From Amaricoccus solimangrovi (lineage in GTDB: Bacteria > Pseudomonadota > Alphaproteobacteria > Rhodobacterales > Rhodobacteraceae), in the NCBI RefSeq assembly GCF_006385685.1, contig NZ_VFRP01000002.1:124001-188000 (forward strand): a stretch of DNA of 64,000 nucleotides, in the 5' to 3' direction. This document shows positions 1 to 8,319 of this stretch, one piece after another. Position 1 is the stretch's first letter. Each line of letters begins with the position of its first letter. Both the position numbers and the translations under genes were made by a program. The notes beneath the pieces were generated by a model that worked only from the letters and a program-made list of their open reading frames with translations, made no database searches and was not told where the DNA came from.

Positions 1-189
1 GCCGATGCTCCGCGCGCCCTCGATGATGAAGGCCCAGAGCCGCTCGACATCGGCGTGGGGATAGGGCGGGCCGGGCAGGACGGTGTTCGGCGTGCTCCGC
101 GTCGCGATCTCCGTCCGCGTCGCGAGATCGACCAGCGCGAGCTTCGCATTGGTCTTGCCGATGTCGATCACGAGGATCTTGCGCGCCAT
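1..189 (-). CDS. rhaK: FGGY-family sugar kinase, probable rhamnulokinase (N-terminus only)
   Basis: This is the first 63 codons of a kinase that runs off the left edge of the window. The start ATG is at 187-189, and the N-terminus reads MARKILVIDIGKTNAKLALV, the phosphate-1 ATP-binding motif of FGGY/ASKHA carbohydrate kinases. As the last gene after rhaS-T-P-Q-M it matches the rhaK position of the Rhizobium leguminosarum rha operon. That kinase phosphorylates the sugar (rhamnose or rhamnulose) and is also reported to be needed for transport. The gap to rhaM is only three bases, so it is cotranscribed. The substrate is inferred from context; the family is clear from sequence. Confidence 0.8.
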   Translation of the reverse strand, partial: MARKILVIDIGKTNAKLALVDLATRTEIATRSTPNTVLPGPPYPHADVERLWAFIIEGARSIG

Positions 190-192
190 CGC

Positions 193-507
193 TCACTCCA
201 GATGAAACACGGTCTCGAGCGGGACCGCCACGGGCGAATGGTCCGGGTTGGTTTCCATGATGTCCGCCATGTGGTCCCACCAGCGCCGCATCAGCGGATG
301 GGCGCCGAGTTCGTCCATCCCGTGCCCGTCGGCGCGCCAGAGGACGCCGAAGAGCGCGCCGGTCTCGCGGTCGAGGTGGATCGAATAGTCCGAGATCCCG
401 GCGGCGCGCAGCAGTCGCGCGAGTTCGGGCCAGATCGCGTCGTGGCGGCGGCGGTATTCCTCCTCCCGCCCGGGAAGGAGCCGCATCCGGAAGGCGTATT
501 TCTCCAT
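193..507 (-). CDS. rhaM: L-rhamnose mutarotase
   Basis: A 104-residue protein of the RhaM family (called rhaU in Rhizobium) that interconverts the alpha and beta anomers of L-rhamnose in the cytoplasm. Its length equals that of the family, and family-typical features are visible: [10 protein letters not shown] at the N-terminus, an early His ([10 protein letters not shown]), YSIHLD, and a C-terminal [11 protein letters not shown] block holding the paired tryptophans of the sugar pocket. Its ATG overlaps the rhaQ stop in an ATGA arrangement, so translation is coupled. A much longer open frame covers the same strand, but only these 104 codons are family-like and this start fits the overlap. Confidence 0.93.
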   Translation of the reverse strand: MEKYAFRMRLLPGREEEYRRRHDAIWPELARLLRAAGISDYSIHLDRETGALFGVLWRADGHGMDELGAHPLMRRWWDHMADIMETNPDHSPVAVPLETVFHLE

Positions 508-1535
508 CAGGCCCTCCGGGGCGCGAGGCGCGCGGCGAGCCGGGGCAGCGCGATCACGGCGATGAGCAGCAGGCCGATGAAGATCGACATCACGATCCCG
601 GGCACGTTCAGGAGCCCGAAGCCGAAGGTCACCATGCCGAGCACGAAGGCCGCGATCACCACCCCCGCGATCGTGCCCGCGCCGCCGAGGATCGAGACGC
701 CGCCGAGCACGACCATGGTCACGATCTCGAGCTCCCAGCCGAGCGCGATCGAGGGCCGCGTGGAGCCGAGCCGCGAGGTCAGGCAGATGGCCGCGACGCC
801 GGAGAGCAGGCCGGTCATCAGGAACAGCAGGAACCGGATCCGCCCGACCCGGAGCCCGGAGAACCGCGCCGCCATCGGATTGTTGCCGACCGCGTAGACC
901 ATGCGCCCGAAGCTCGTCCGGCGCAGCAGGACGCCGAAGAGGACCGCGAGCGCGGCGAAGAGGACGAATTCGAAGGAGATCACCCAGAAGACATAGCCCT
1001 GGCCGAAATAGTCGAAGCCGGGCGGGTAGCTCGTATACGCCTGGTCGCCGAGGATGATGTAGGCGATGCCCCGGAAGAGGCTCATCGTGCCGATGGTCAC
1101 GACGATCGAGGGCAGGCCGAAGCGGGTGACGAGCGTGCCGTTCACCGCGCCGCAGACGAGGCCGACGCCGAGCCCGACGAGGACGAGCGCGGGCGTGCCG
1201 AATCCGGCCTCGGCCGCCATTCCCATGATCGTCGAGGCGAGCGCGATGATCGCCGCGACCGAGAGGTCGATCTCGCCCGCGATGATGAGGAGCGCCATCG
1301 GAAAGGCGATCATCGCCTTCTCGGTGAAGTTGAAGGTCGCGTCCGAGAGGTTCCACGGATCGAGGAAATAGGGCGAGGCGAAGCAGTTCGCGACGAAGAT
1401 CGCCACCGCCACCGCGAGCAGGAGCGCCTCCCAGCTGCGGAGCAGCCGCGCGCCCGGCGTGCTCAGCCGGTCGGGGATCGCGCGGCGGGAGTCGGGGCGG
1501 GATTCAAGGCGGGATTCGGGGGTTTCGCGGCTCAT
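507..1535 (-). CDS. rhaQ: Rhamnose ABC transporter permease RhaQ
   Basis: A 342-residue inner-membrane permease of the RbsC/BPD_transp_2 family. After a hydrophilic, repetitive N-tail of about 30 residues it has eight to ten hydrophobic segments. The family block [20 protein letters not shown] is present around residues 85-105, and the [15 protein letters not shown] loop, which contacts the ATPase, lies near residue 275. It would pair with RhaP to form the channel of the rhamnose importer. Its start overlaps the rhaP stop by four bases and its stop overlaps the rhaM start. The P/Q assignment follows gene order in Rhizobium and is not decided by sequence alone. Confidence 0.9.
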   Translation of the reverse strand: MSRETPESRLESRPDSRRAIPDRLSTPGARLLRSWEALLLAVAVAIFVANCFASPYFLDPWNLSDATFNFTEKAMIAFPMALLIIAGEIDLSVAAIIALASTIMGMAAEAGFGTPALVLVGLGVGLVCGAVNGTLVTRFGLPSIVVTIGTMSLFRGIAYIILGDQAYTSYPPGFDYFGQGYVFWVISFEFVLFAALAVLFGVLLRRTSFGRMVYAVGNNPMAARFSGLRVGRIRFLLFLMTGLLSGVAAICLTSRLGSTRPSIALGWELEIVTMVVLGGVSILGGAGTIAGVVIAAFVLGMVTFGFGLLNVPGIVMSIFIGLLLIAVIALPRLAARLAPRRA

Positions 1536-2512
1536 GCCCTGTGCTCCGCCGTTCTGAGGATGACCCGGCCCTTTCTCCGTTCGGCCCGGGCGTTGAAGGC
1601 CACGGCGATGATGATCGCGGAGCCCGAGATCGCAAGCTGCCAGAAGGGCGAGATGTTGACCACCGGCAGCGCGTTCTTGATCACGCCGAGAAAGAGCGCG
1701 CCGAGGACCGCGCCCGCGACCGAGCCGATCCCGCCCGCGATCGAGACGCCGCCGATCACGCAGGCGGCGATCACGTCGAGCTCGAACCCGCCGGCGATGT
1801 CGACATAGGCGACCGCGTAGCGCGCGACCCAGAGATAGCCGCAGAGCCCGGCGATGGCGCCCGAGAGCACATAGGCCGCGAAGCGGGTCCGCCCGGTGTC
1901 GATGCCCGCGTAGACCGCCGCGTTCGCATTGCCGCCGACGGCGTGAAAGGCGCGGCCCGTCGCGGTCCTCGTGTAGAGCAGCCAGGCGAGCCCGATGACG
2001 CCGAGCGCGATCCAGCTCAGCGCCGGCAGGCCGAGCGCGGCGCGGGGCAGGTCCTTGAAGGCCGGGCTCATCTCGTGCGCGTTGACCCAGGCGCCGCCCG
2101 AGACGACGAAGATGAGGCCCCGGTAGATCGTCAGCGTGCCAAGCGTCGCGACGATCGGCGGGATGTCGAGCTTCCAGACCATGAGCCCGTTCACCGCGCC
2201 GAGCGCCGCGCCGAGCAGGATGGCGAGCAGGATCAGCGCCGGGATCGGGATGCCGGGGAAGGCGGAGTTCAGCATCGCGACGACCATGCCGTTCAGCGCG
2301 AGGTTCGCCGCGACCGAGAGGTCGATCGACTTCGTCAGGATCACCGCCATCTGGCCGAGCGCCAGCATGACGAGGATCGCGGTGTCGTTGAAGACGCGGC
2401 CGAGGTTGGCCGGCTCGGCGAAGGCGGGGAAGCGGAGCGAGATCAGCAGGATCATCGCCCCGATCGCCACCGCGAGGATCATCTCGCGCGACCTGAGCAG
2501 CCGGTCGGCCAT
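1532..2512 (-). CDS. rhaP: Rhamnose ABC transporter permease RhaP
   Basis: A 326-residue RbsC-family permease, the partner of RhaQ. The start chosen is the ATG at 2510-2512 (MADRLLRSREM), which overlaps the rhaT stop as ATGA; a longer open frame upstream merely reads across the end of rhaT. The LTKSIDLSVAANLALNGMVV block and the CVIGGVSIAGGIGSVAG coupling loop are both present, with about nine transmembrane segments. It acts in the inner membrane with RhaQ, RhaT and RhaS to import L-rhamnose. Confidence 0.9.
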   Translation of the reverse strand: MADRLLRSREMILAVAIGAMILLISLRFPAFAEPANLGRVFNDTAILVMLALGQMAVILTKSIDLSVAANLALNGMVVAMLNSAFPGIPIPALILLAILLGAALGAVNGLMVWKLDIPPIVATLGTLTIYRGLIFVVSGGAWVNAHEMSPAFKDLPRAALGLPALSWIALGVIGLAWLLYTRTATGRAFHAVGGNANAAVYAGIDTGRTRFAAYVLSGAIAGLCGYLWVARYAVAYVDIAGGFELDVIAACVIGGVSIAGGIGSVAGAVLGALFLGVIKNALPVVNISPFWQLAISGSAIIIAVAFNARAERRKGRVILRTAEHRA

Positions 2513-4056
2513 CACGCCGCCTCCCCGATGCCGGCCGCGGCGCGCACGAGCGTCTCGGGCGTCAGCCCCGCGCGCTCGTATTCCCCGGCGATCCGGCCCT
2601 CGCGCATCACGATCACGCGGTCGGACATGCCGAGGATCTCCGGGATCTCCGAGGAGACCATGATGACGGCGAGTCCCTCGGCGGCGAGTTCCGCCATGAA
2701 TTCGTGCACCGCCGCCTTGGAGCCGATGTCGATGCCCTTGGTCGGCTCGTCGAGGATGATGACGCGGGGCCGCGTCGCGAGCCATTTCGCGATCACCACC
2801 TTCTGCTGGTTGCCGCCCGAAAGCTGCCCGAGTTCCTGGTCGAGCGCCGCGGCGCGCAGGTCGAGCCTCGTCGCGTATCTGCGCGCCAGCGCGAATTCCT
2901 CCGCGAGACGGAGGAACCCGTCCTTCGATGTCCGGGCGAGCGAGGGCAGGGTAATGTTCTGGAAGATCGGCATCGCCCGGATCGCCCCCTGCGCCCCCCG
3001 GTCCTCGGGGACATAGACGATGCCCTTCGCGATCGCCTGCGCCGGGTCGCGGATCACCGCCACCTTCCCGTCGATCCGGACCGCGCCCTTCGCGGGCTCC
3101 GTCACGCCGAAGAGCGCCTGCATGAACTCGCTCCGCCCCGCGCCGACGAGGCCGTAGAAGCCGAGGATCTCGCCCTTGCGCAGCGTGAAGTTGATGTCGG
3201 CGAATTCGGTCGGGTGGGAGTAACCGACGACCCTCAGCACCTCGTCCCCGACGTTGTGCGCGCGAACCGGGAAGATCGCCTCGATCGAGCGGCCGACCAT
3301 CATCCGCACCAGATCGTCCTCGGTCACGTCGGCCATGTGGCCCGCGCCGACGAGCGCGCCGTCGCGGAAGACGGTGTAGCGGTCGGCGATCCGGAAGATC
3401 TCGTCGAACTTGTGGCTGATGAAGAGGATCGCCTTGCCCTCGGCCCTCAGCCGCTCGACGAGTTCGTAGAGCTCCTCGATCTCCTTGTGCGAGAGCGCCG
3501 CCGTCGGCTCGTCCATGATGACGACGCGCGCCTCGATCGAGAGCGCGCGGGCGACGGCGACGAGATGCTTGCTCGCGATGCCGAGGTCGCGCAGCCGCGT
3601 CTCGGGCGCGATGGTGGCCCCGACGCGGGCGAGCATCTCGCGCGCCTCCGCGTTCATCCGCCGCCAGTCGATCAGGCCCCAGCGGGTGCGCGGGGCATGG
3701 CCGAGAAAGATGTTCTCCGCGACGGAGAGATCATCGAAGAGCACCGTCTCCTGATGGATCGCGGTGACGCCGGCGGCGGCCGCGGCCTCGGCGGTCGGGA
3801 AGGCGGTTTCCGCGCCCTCGAGCAGGATCCGGCCGGCGTCGGGCTGGTGGATGCCGGTCAGGATCTTCACGATCGTCGACTTGCCGGCGCCGTTCTCGCC
3901 CACGAGCGCGGTGACCTCGCCCGGGTAGAGCGCGAGCGCCACGCCGTCGAGGGCCTTCACGCCGGGAAAGCTCTTGGCGATGCCTTCGAGGGCCAGCACC
4001 GGCGGCGCATCGACGAGCGCGGTCGGGCCGTCGCGCTCGGGACGACTGGACAACAT
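2512..4056 (-). CDS. rhaT: Rhamnose ABC transporter ATP-binding protein (two ABC domains)
   Basis: A 514-residue double ATPase of the sugar-importer type (RbsA/MglA family). The first domain has Walker A GENGAGKST at residues 53-61 and Walker B VVIMDEPTAAL, but a decayed signature motif. The second has a weak P-loop (GLVGAGRSEF), an intact signature LSGGNQQKVV and Walker B VIILDEPTKGID. This asymmetry is usual for the family, so it is not a sign of damage. It energises uptake through RhaP/RhaQ. The rhaT name follows Rhizobium; it is unrelated to the E. coli RhaT proton symporter. A 56-base gap with a strong hairpin separates it from rhaS. Confidence 0.93.
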   Translation of the reverse strand: MLSSRPERDGPTALVDAPPVLALEGIAKSFPGVKALDGVALALYPGEVTALVGENGAGKSTIVKILTGIHQPDAGRILLEGAETAFPTAEAAAAAGVTAIHQETVLFDDLSVAENIFLGHAPRTRWGLIDWRRMNAEAREMLARVGATIAPETRLRDLGIASKHLVAVARALSIEARVVIMDEPTAALSHKEIEELYELVERLRAEGKAILFISHKFDEIFRIADRYTVFRDGALVGAGHMADVTEDDLVRMMVGRSIEAIFPVRAHNVGDEVLRVVGYSHPTEFADINFTLRKGEILGFYGLVGAGRSEFMQALFGVTEPAKGAVRIDGKVAVIRDPAQAIAKGIVYVPEDRGAQGAIRAMPIFQNITLPSLARTSKDGFLRLAEEFALARRYATRLDLRAAALDQELGQLSGGNQQKVVIAKWLATRPRVIILDEPTKGIDIGSKAAVHEFMAELAAEGLAVIMVSSEIPEILGMSDRVIVMREGRIAGEYERAGLTPETLVRAAAGIGEAA

Positions 4057-4082
4057 GGGACAGCTTCCTTCGCGGGGAACGA

Positions 4083-4106
4083 TCCCTCCCGGCGGGCCGG
4101 GAGGGA
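4083..4106 (-). other. Intercistronic hairpin between rhaS and rhaT
   Basis: A perfect 10-bp inverted repeat (arms 4083-4092 and 4097-4106, 4-base loop) lies seven bases after the rhaS stop. No T-tract follows, so it is unlikely to be a full intrinsic terminator. In binding-protein-dependent importer operons such hairpins commonly stabilise the binding-protein mRNA or partly attenuate downstream genes. That role is inferred here. Confidence 0.6.
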
Positions 4107-4112
4107 AGGGGA

Positions 4113-5123
4113 TCAGAAGATCGACTTGAACTGCTCGATGTTGGACTTGTCGTAGACGAACGGATCCGCCATCGCGCCCTCGGTGTTCTCGTCGAGCTTC
4201 ACCGACCCCATGCGGCCCATCGGGATCTCGGCCCCGGGCTCGGCGGTCGCCTTCCCCTTGGCGAGGTTGTAGGCGATCATCGTCGCGGAATAGCCGAGGT
4301 CGATCGGGTTCCAGATCGCGAAGCTCTTCGAGGCGCCGCTCTCGACATGGCCCGCCATCTCGGAGGGCAGGCCGAGGCCGGTCACGTTGATCTCGCCGAC
4401 CTTGCCCGCGTCCTCGACCGCCTGCGCCGCCGCGACGATGCCGACCGAGGTCGGGGCGATGATCGCCTTCAGGTCGGGATAGGACTGCATCAGGCCCTGC
4501 GCCTCGCGGTAGGACTTGTCGGAGAGGTCGTCACCGTAGACGGTCGCGACGAGGTTGATGTTCGGATAGTTCGGCATCACCTGCTTCATCGCCGCGATCC
4601 AGGCGTTCTGGTTGGTCGCGGTCGCCGAGGCCGAAAGCACCGCGACGTCGCCGCCATCGGGCAGGTTGTCGGCGGCGAGCTTGATGATCATGTTGCCGAT
4701 GAGCGGCGTCGAGGAGGGGTTGAGCTGCATCGCCCGCCCCTCGGGCGCGACGCCGGAATCCCACGAGATCACCGTGATGCCCCGGTCCATCGCCTTCTTG
4801 AGCGCGGGGACGAGCGCGTCCTTGTCATTGGCGGAGATCGCGATCGCGTCGACCTTCTGCGCGATCAGCGCGTTGATCACCTCGATCTGGCCCTCGGCGG
4901 TGGTGTCGGTCGGGCCGGTATAGATGATCTCGACGTCGCCGAGTTCCTTCGCCGCCTCCTCGGCGCCCTTGTTCGCCGCCTCGAAGAAGCCGATGCCGAG
5001 CCCCTTCACGACCAGCGCGATCCGCGTCTGATCGGCGGCGTTCGCCGCCGTCGTGGCGAGGGGCGCGGCGGCGAGTGCCACGGCGGCGGCCGCTCCGGCG
5101 AGGAGCGATTTCCAGAGTTTCAT
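4113..5123 (-). CDS. rhaS: Rhamnose ABC transporter substrate-binding protein
   Basis: A 336-residue periplasmic binding protein of the Peripla_BP_4 (ribose/rhamnose) family. A signal peptide covers about residues 1-29 (KLWKSLLAG, alanine-rich core, cut near AANA-AD). The mature protein starts with TRIALVVKGLGIGFFEAANK, typical of the family, and contains DAIAISANDKDALVPAL and ITVISWDSG hinge-strand motifs. A GGGAGG ribosome site precedes the ATG. It should capture L-rhamnose in the periplasm for RhaT/P/Q; note that E. coli RhaS is an unrelated regulator. The substrate is inferred from the operon. Confidence 0.92.
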   Translation of the reverse strand: MKLWKSLLAGAAAAVALAAAPLATTAANAADQTRIALVVKGLGIGFFEAANKGAEEAAKELGDVEIIYTGPTDTTAEGQIEVINALIAQKVDAIAISANDKDALVPALKKAMDRGITVISWDSGVAPEGRAMQLNPSSTPLIGNMIIKLAADNLPDGGDVAVLSASATATNQNAWIAAMKQVMPNYPNINLVATVYGDDLSDKSYREAQGLMQSYPDLKAIIAPTSVGIVAAAQAVEDAGKVGEINVTGLGLPSEMAGHVESGASKSFAIWNPIDLGYSATMIAYNLAKGKATAEPGAEIPMGRMGSVKLDENTEGAMADPFVYDKSNIEQFKSIF

Positions 5124-5173
5124 GTCTGACCTCCCAATTGGTCGTCGTTCGCTTCGTTCTTCGTTCTGTTCCC

Positions 5174-5190
5174 GGGCCGTTTCCCGGCCC
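5174..5190 (-). other. Short hairpin between rhaR and rhaS
   Basis: GGGCCG (5174-5179) pairs with CGGCCC (5185-5190) across a 5-base loop, just downstream of the rhaR stop and 50 bases upstream of the rhaS start. There is no T-tract. It might moderate read-through from rhaR into the transporter genes; that is only a suggestion. Confidence 0.35.
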
Positions 5191-5198
5191 TTGCTCCG

Positions 5199-6005
5199 CT
5201 ATCCGGCGGATTCGGTCTCTACCCGCTCCGCCTTCGCCTCCGCGACGATCAGCCGGACGCCGGCCGCCTCGAGCATCCGCGCGGCGGCGTCCCCGACCCG
5301 GTCGTCGGTGATCACCGTGGCGATCCGGTCGAGCCCGCAGAGGATCAGGCTCGAGCGCCGCTCGAATTTCGAGGAATCGACCAGCACGACGAGCTCGTCC
5401 GCCTGGTCGAGCAGCTTCCGCTCCGCCTGGATCAGCAGCGGATCGGCCTCCATCAGCCCGTGCGCGCCGAGCCCCTGCGCGCCCATGAACATGCGCCGGG
5501 CGTAGAAATTCCGCGTCACGTCGTTCTCGAAGGGCGAGAGTACGATGTTCTGCTCGCGGTAGATCGTGCCGCCGGGCAGCAGGATCGTGTTCTTCGAATG
5601 CCTGAGCAGATGCTCGGCGATCGGAAAGGAATTGGTCAGGATCTGCAACCGGCGGGGGCCGAGCGGATGCACCATCTGGAAGGTCGTCGTGCCGCCGTTG
5701 ACGATGATCGACTCGCCATCCTCGCAAAGCGCCACCGCCTCGCGCGCGATCGCCTTCTTCTGCGCGAGATGGCTCGCTTCATTGAGACTGAACGGCCGGC
5801 CGGCGAGGCCGACGAACTGCGGCGGCGAGATCGCCTCGGCGCCGCCGCGCACCCGGCGGAGCTTCTTCTGCAGATGGAGCGCCGCGATGTCGCGGCGCAC
5901 CGTCGCCTCGGAAGCGTCGGTCAGCTCGACCATCTCCTGCACGGTGACCACGGGGCGATCCTGAATCGCCGCCAGTATCACGCGCCAGCGTTCCTTTTCG
6001 TGCAT
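5199..6005 (-). CDS. rhaR: DeoR-family transcriptional regulator of rhamnose catabolism
   Basis: A 268-residue regulator with an N-terminal winged helix-turn-helix (VQEMVELTDASEATVRRDI, residues about 20-38, the DeoR signature) and a C-terminal sugar-phosphate sensor domain with IIVNGGTTTFQM and the VDSSKFERRS motif typical of DeoRC. It is first in the leftward rha operon and divergent from rhaD, the position of the repressor rhaR in Rhizobium. The family is certain; repression of both rha transcripts, relieved by a rhamnose metabolite, is inferred from the arrangement and the repeats upstream. Confidence 0.9.
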   Translation of the reverse strand: MHEKERWRVILAAIQDRPVVTVQEMVELTDASEATVRRDIAALHLQKKLRRVRGGAEAISPPQFVGLAGRPFSLNEASHLAQKKAIAREAVALCEDGESIIVNGGTTTFQMVHPLGPRRLQILTNSFPIAEHLLRHSKNTILLPGGTIYREQNIVLSPFENDVTRNFYARRMFMGAQGLGAHGLMEADPLLIQAERKLLDQADELVVLVDSSKFERRSSLILCGLDRIATVITDDRVGDAAARMLEAAGVRLIVAEAKAERVETESAG

Positions 6006-6050
6006 CCGCGCCTCCCGTTCCGGTCAATCTGGCGAGGAACCGGGGCTCTG

Positions 6051-6110
6051 TCAATCATATGATGATCGAATGCGTGCAAGATCAATCATATTGCGACGCA
6101 ACATGATTGA
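6051..6110. promoter_or_regulatory. Divergent rhaR/rhaD control region with repeated operator-like sites
   Basis: The 10-mer TCAATCATAT occurs at 6051-6060 and again at 6082-6091, exactly 31 bases (three helical turns) apart. An inverted copy with one change (ACATGATTGA) lies at 6101-6110. Likely promoters overlap them: leftward TTGATC (6080-6085) with a 17-bp spacer and TCATAT, and rightward a perfect -35 TTGACA (6107-6112) with a weak -10. Repeated short sites are typical for DeoR-family repressors. Binding by RhaR is inferred. Confidence 0.65.
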
Positions 6111-6206
6111 CAATGATCGGAGCGTGCGCGAAATTCGCGGCCAGTCCGGGCCGGAAGGCCGCGCGAAGGGCCGGAAAGCGGCCACGCCAGGAATTGGGAG
6201 GATCGC

Positions 6207-8309
6207 ATGCTGGACGAAAAGACCCCTCGGCTGCTCTTGGACCAGTGGGACGCGGCGAAGGCGGCGGGGATGAGCGAGCCGGAACTGCTGCTCTACCGCT
6301 CGAACCTGCTCGGCGCGGACAAGCGGATCACCAATTACGGCGGCGGCAACACCTCGGCCAAGGTGATGGAGACGGATCCGCTGACCGGCGAGACGGTCGA
6401 GGTGCTCTGGGTCAAGGGTTCGGGCGGGGACGTCGGCACGATGAAGCTCGACGGTTTCGCGACGCTCTACATGGAGAAGCTCGAGGCGCTGCGCGGCATC
6501 TATCGCGGCGTCGAATTCGAGGACGAGATGGTGGGCTACCTGCCGCATTGCACCTTCGACCTCAATCCGCGCGCGGCCTCCATCGACACGCCGCTGCACG
6601 CCTATGTGCCGCGCAGGCATGTCGATCACATGCACGCCGATGCGATCATCGCCATCGCCGCCTCGAAGGATTCGCGGGCGCTGACCAGGGAGATCTTCGG
6701 GGACGAGATCGGCTGGCTGCCCTGGAAGCGGCCGGGCTACGAGCTCGGGCTCTGGCTCTCGAAGTTCTGCGCCGAGAATCCGGAGGCGAAGGGCGTCGTG
6801 CTCGAGAGCCACGGGCTCTTCACCTGGGGCGACGATGCGCGCGGTTGCTACGCGACGACGATCGCGGTGATCAACCGCGCGATCGAATGGCTCGGGGAGC
6901 GGACCGCCGGCGTGCCGGCCTTCGGCGGCCCGGCGACGACCGCGGCGCCGGCCGCGGAGCGGCGGCGGATCGCGGCGCGGCTCATGCCGGTGATCCGGGG
7001 CCTCGTCTCGACGGAAACCCGGATGGTCGGGCATTTCGACGATCAGGACGCGGTGCTCGAATTCGTCACCGCGACGGACATGCGCGCGCTCGCGGCGCTC
7101 GGCACCAGCTGCCCGGACCATTTCCTCAGGACCAAGATCCGGCCGCTGGTGGTCGATTTCGATCCCGCCGCGCCCGACCTCGAGGCGACGCTCGCGGGGC
7201 TCCCGGCGGCGGTGGAGGCCTACCGCGCCGATTACGCGGCCTATTACGAACGCCGCAGGCGGCCCGACAGCCCGGGCCTGCGCGATCCGAACGCGGTCGT
7301 CTATCTCGTGCCGGGCGTCGGCATGATCACCTTCGCGAAGGACAAGGCGACGGCCCGGATCTCCGGGGAATTCTATGTCAACGCGATCAACGTGATGCGC
7401 GGCGCCTCCGCGATCTCGGAATACCGGGGGCTGCCGGAGCAGGAGGCGTTCGACATCGAATACTGGCTGCTCGAGGAAGCGAAGCTCCAGCGGATGCCGA
7501 GGCCGAAGAGCCTCGCGGGCCGGATCGCGCTCATCACCGGCGGCGCGGGCGGGATCGGCGCGGCGACGGCGGAACGCTTCCTCGCCGAGGGCGCCTGCGT
7601 CATGCTCGCCGATATCGACAAGGCGGCGCTTGGCGAGACGGCGGCGGCCTTCGCGGCGCGCCACGGCGCCGACGTCGTGCGGACGGTCGAGATGAACGTG
7701 ACCTCCGAGGAGGCGGTCGCGGCGGCCCATGCGGAGCTCGCGGTCGAATTCGGCGGGCTCGACATCCTCGTCTCGAACGCCGGCATCGCCTCCTCGGCGC
7801 CGGTGGAGGAGACGACGCTCGAGCTCTGGAACCGCAACATGGCGATCCTCTCGACCGGCTATTTCCTCGTCTCCCGCGAGGCGTTCAGGGTGTTGCGCGC
7901 GCAGGGCATCGGCGGCTCCATCGTCTTCATCGGCTCGAAGAACGGCCTCGCCGCGTCGCCCGGCGCCTCGGCCTATTGCACGGCCAAGGCCTCGGAACTG
8001 CATCTCGCGCGCTGCCTCGCGCTGGAAGGCGCGCCGGACGGAATCCGCGTCAACGTGGTCAATCCCGACGCGGTGCTCCGGGGCTCGAAGATCTGGGAGG
8101 GCGAATGGCTCGACCAGCGCGCGGCGACCTACAGGACCGACAAGGAGGGGCTGGAGGAGATGTACCGCCAGCGCTCGCTCCTGAAACGCTCCGTCCTGCC
8201 CGGGGACATCGCCGAGGCCGCCTATTTCTTCGCCTCCGAGGCCAGCGCCAAGTCGACCGGCAACATCGTCAACGTGGACGCCGGCAACGTCCAGGCCTTC
8301 ACGCGCTGA
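6207..8309 (+). CDS. rhaD: Bifunctional rhamnulose-1-phosphate aldolase / lactaldehyde dehydrogenase
   Basis: A 700-residue fusion. Residues 1 to about 430 form a class II aldolase domain with the zinc-binding HMHAD (His141, His143) and a later ESHGLFTW. Residues about 437-700 form a short-chain dehydrogenase with the TGGAGGIG nucleotide motif, NAGIA, and the catalytic YCTAK (Tyr590, Lys594). The aldolase half splits rhamnulose-1-phosphate into dihydroxyacetone phosphate and L-lactaldehyde; the SDR half oxidises lactaldehyde to lactate. The start has a GGGAGGA ribosome site 5 bases upstream. This matches the fused RhaD of rhizobia. It is followed by rhaI after 10 bases. Confidence 0.93.
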   Translation: MLDEKTPRLLLDQWDAAKAAGMSEPELLLYRSNLLGADKRITNYGGGNTSAKVMETDPLTGETVEVLWVKGSGGDVGTMKLDGFATLYMEKLEALRGIYRGVEFEDEMVGYLPHCTFDLNPRAASIDTPLHAYVPRRHVDHMHADAIIAIAASKDSRALTREIFGDEIGWLPWKRPGYELGLWLSKFCAENPEAKGVVLESHGLFTWGDDARGCYATTIAVINRAIEWLGERTAGVPAFGGPATTAAPAAERRRIAARLMPVIRGLVSTETRMVGHFDDQDAVLEFVTATDMRALAALGTSCPDHFLRTKIRPLVVDFDPAAPDLEATLAGLPAAVEAYRADYAAYYERRRRPDSPGLRDPNAVVYLVPGVGMITFAKDKATARISGEFYVNAINVMRGASAISEYRGLPEQEAFDIEYWLLEEAKLQRMPRPKSLAGRIALITGGAGGIGAATAERFLAEGACVMLADIDKAALGETAAAFAARHGADVVRTVEMNVTSEEAVAAAHAELAVEFGGLDILVSNAGIASSAPVEETTLELWNRNMAILSTGYFLVSREAFRVLRAQGIGGSIVFIGSKNGLAASPGASAYCTAKASELHLARCLALEGAPDGIRVNVVNPDAVLRGSKIWEGEWLDQRAATYRTDKEGLEEMYRQRSLLKRSVLPGDIAEAAYFFASEASAKSTGNIVNVDAGNVQAFTR

Positions 8310-8319
8310 GGGGGAAGCC

